From Bacteroidales bacterium (GTDB lineage Bacteria; Bacteroidota; Bacteroidia; Bacteroidales; UBA12481): 8,115 nt of DNA. Location of the stretch: positions 1-8,115 of the forward strand of contig JAQWAJ010000059.1 of NCBI GenBank assembly GCA_028707745.1, in the 5' to 3' direction. The notes under the pieces were generated by a model, which was given only the letters and a program-made list of their open reading frames with translations, had not been told where the DNA came from and made no database searches. The position numbers and the translations under genes are program-made. Below are positions 7,514-8,115 of this stretch, one piece after another (positions within the stretch are counted from its first letter, which is position 1; every line of letters starts with the position of its first letter).

Positions 7514-7515
7514 TA
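7511..7515 (-). promoter_or_regulatory. TAATG stop-start overlap (translational coupling)
   Basis: The peptidase stop (TAA, 7515-7513) shares one base with the epimerase start (ATG, 7513-7511). No Shine-Dalgarno sequence precedes the ATG, so the epimerase is probably translated by ribosomes that have just terminated on the peptidase frame. This supports a single operon. Confidence 0.7.
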
Positions 7516-8115
7516 GTTATACCAGGGATGTGCTCTGTAGGATACGGGCTGGTTTGAGGAGCCGATAATTCTTCTTACATGAAGCAGGTTGGTGTGATAG
7601 TAAGGTTTGTAATTGGTTCTGCTTGAATCGAGACTATTGGTTTTGATCCAGGCTGAATTATGAATAAACTCAGAATCTCCGATATACATTCCTACATGAG
7701 TGACTCTTTCAGGTTTCTCTTTGGTGGCGGTTCGACCGAAAAACAGAAGGTCCCCGGCTTTCAGCCCTTTCCAGACTGCTTCCTTTGCAATTTCGGTACC
7801 CTGGGCAACCTGTTGCGATGCATCGCGCGAAAGTATGAGCCCTGACATCATATAGAGGCTCTTGGTAAAACCGCTGCAATCCATAGCTTTCGAAGAAGTT
7901 CCTCCCCAAAGATAGGGCCTTCCGAAAAGATTGAATGCGCAATCGCGCATAGCAACCGTATCAGGTCTGACTTCAATGCTCCACTCTTTGAAATTCCGGC
8001 AATCCTTGCTGTTCATAAATCCTTTGCGACCATCGGGCAGTTCAATGGGAATGCTGGAACCCTTTCGTTTGCCGTTTTTATCGACCGTCACAATTCCACC
8101 CATCACCATATCGGA
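7513..8115 (-). CDS. SH3b-NlpC/P60 cysteine peptidase, YkfC-like (N-terminus beyond window)
   Basis: The frame is open to the window edge, with 200 complete codons plus stop visible. Numbering from the Met at 8109, residues ~1-43 look like part of a bacterial SH3 domain (GGIVTVD, then IELPDGRKGFM), so that Met is internal and the gene continues beyond 8115. The NlpC/P60 domain covers ~50-182: FGRPYLWGGTSSKAMDCSGF with nucleophile Cys78, SRDASQQ, AGDLLFFG, THVGMYIGD with His138, and EFIHNSA with His150. The WGGTSSK-MDCSGF and RDA-QQ motifs resemble Bacillus YkfC, a gamma-D-glutamyl-L-diamino acid endopeptidase that frees L-Ala-D-Glu from murein peptides. The 12-residue spacing between the two histidines also fits YkfC as I recall it. 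Coupling to a dipeptide epimerase gene strongly supports this role. A secretion signal would lie outside the window; export is inferred from family habit and from the Tat signal on its partner. Confidence 0.92.
   Translation of the reverse strand, partial: SDMVMGGIVTVDKNGKRKGSSIPIELPDGRKGFMNSKDCRNFKEWSIEVRPDTVAMRDCAFNLFGRPYLWGGTSSKAMDCSGFTKSLYMMSGLILSRDASQQVAQGTEIAKEAVWKGLKAGDLLFFGRTATKEKPERVTHVGMYIGDSEFIHNSAWIKTNSLDSSRTNYKPYYHTNLLHVRRIIGSSNQPVSYRAHPWYN

Noticed and set aside
7513..8109. ATG at 8109 as the true start of the NlpC/P60 gene
   Set aside because: The frame stays open to the window edge, the Met falls inside an SH3-like domain, and no signal peptide follows it.

Overview
The window looks like chromosomal DNA of a Bacteroidota bacterium. 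The YebC protein has the N-terminus typical of that phylum (MGRAYEYRKARMFKRWG). Start codons lack clear Shine-Dalgarno sequences, and two sites match the Bacteroidota -7 promoter consensus TAnnTTTG. The window carries five protein genes, two of them cut by the window edges. I see no RNA genes, insertion sequences, CRISPR arrays or long repeats.

Layout. Positions 2443 to 1 (minus strand) hold one uninterrupted reading frame of at least 814 codons. Its first ~225 residues are a GPP34 (GOLPH3-like) domain, and the rest is an FdhF/YdeP-family molybdopterin oxidoreductase whose C-terminus lies beyond position 1. A 175-bp intergenic region separates it from a divergent gene (2619-5612, plus). That gene encodes a secreted GH116-family glycoside hydrolase of 997 residues with an extra beta-rich module between its two family domains. 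It is followed after 36 bp by yebC (5649-6371, plus), which has a plausible promoter of its own. Converging on yebC from the right is a two-gene minus-strand unit: an SH3b-NlpC/P60 peptidase resembling YkfC (7513 to beyond 8115) and a Tat-signal dipeptide epimerase resembling YkfB/YcjG (6383-7513). Their stop and start codons overlap as TAATG.

How the genes work together. The clearest functional unit is the peptidase-epimerase pair. By analogy with Bacillus YkfC/YkfB, the peptidase would release L-Ala-D-Glu from murein peptides and the epimerase would convert it to L-Ala-L-Glu. The epimerase's Tat signal suggests that this happens outside the cytoplasm here. The GH116 enzyme would act on glycosides in the periplasm or at the cell surface. 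YebC is a housekeeping gene-expression factor with no obvious link to its neighbours. The most unusual object is the GPP34-molybdopterin oxidoreductase fusion, which joins a lipid-headgroup-binding type domain to a cytoplasmic redox enzyme.
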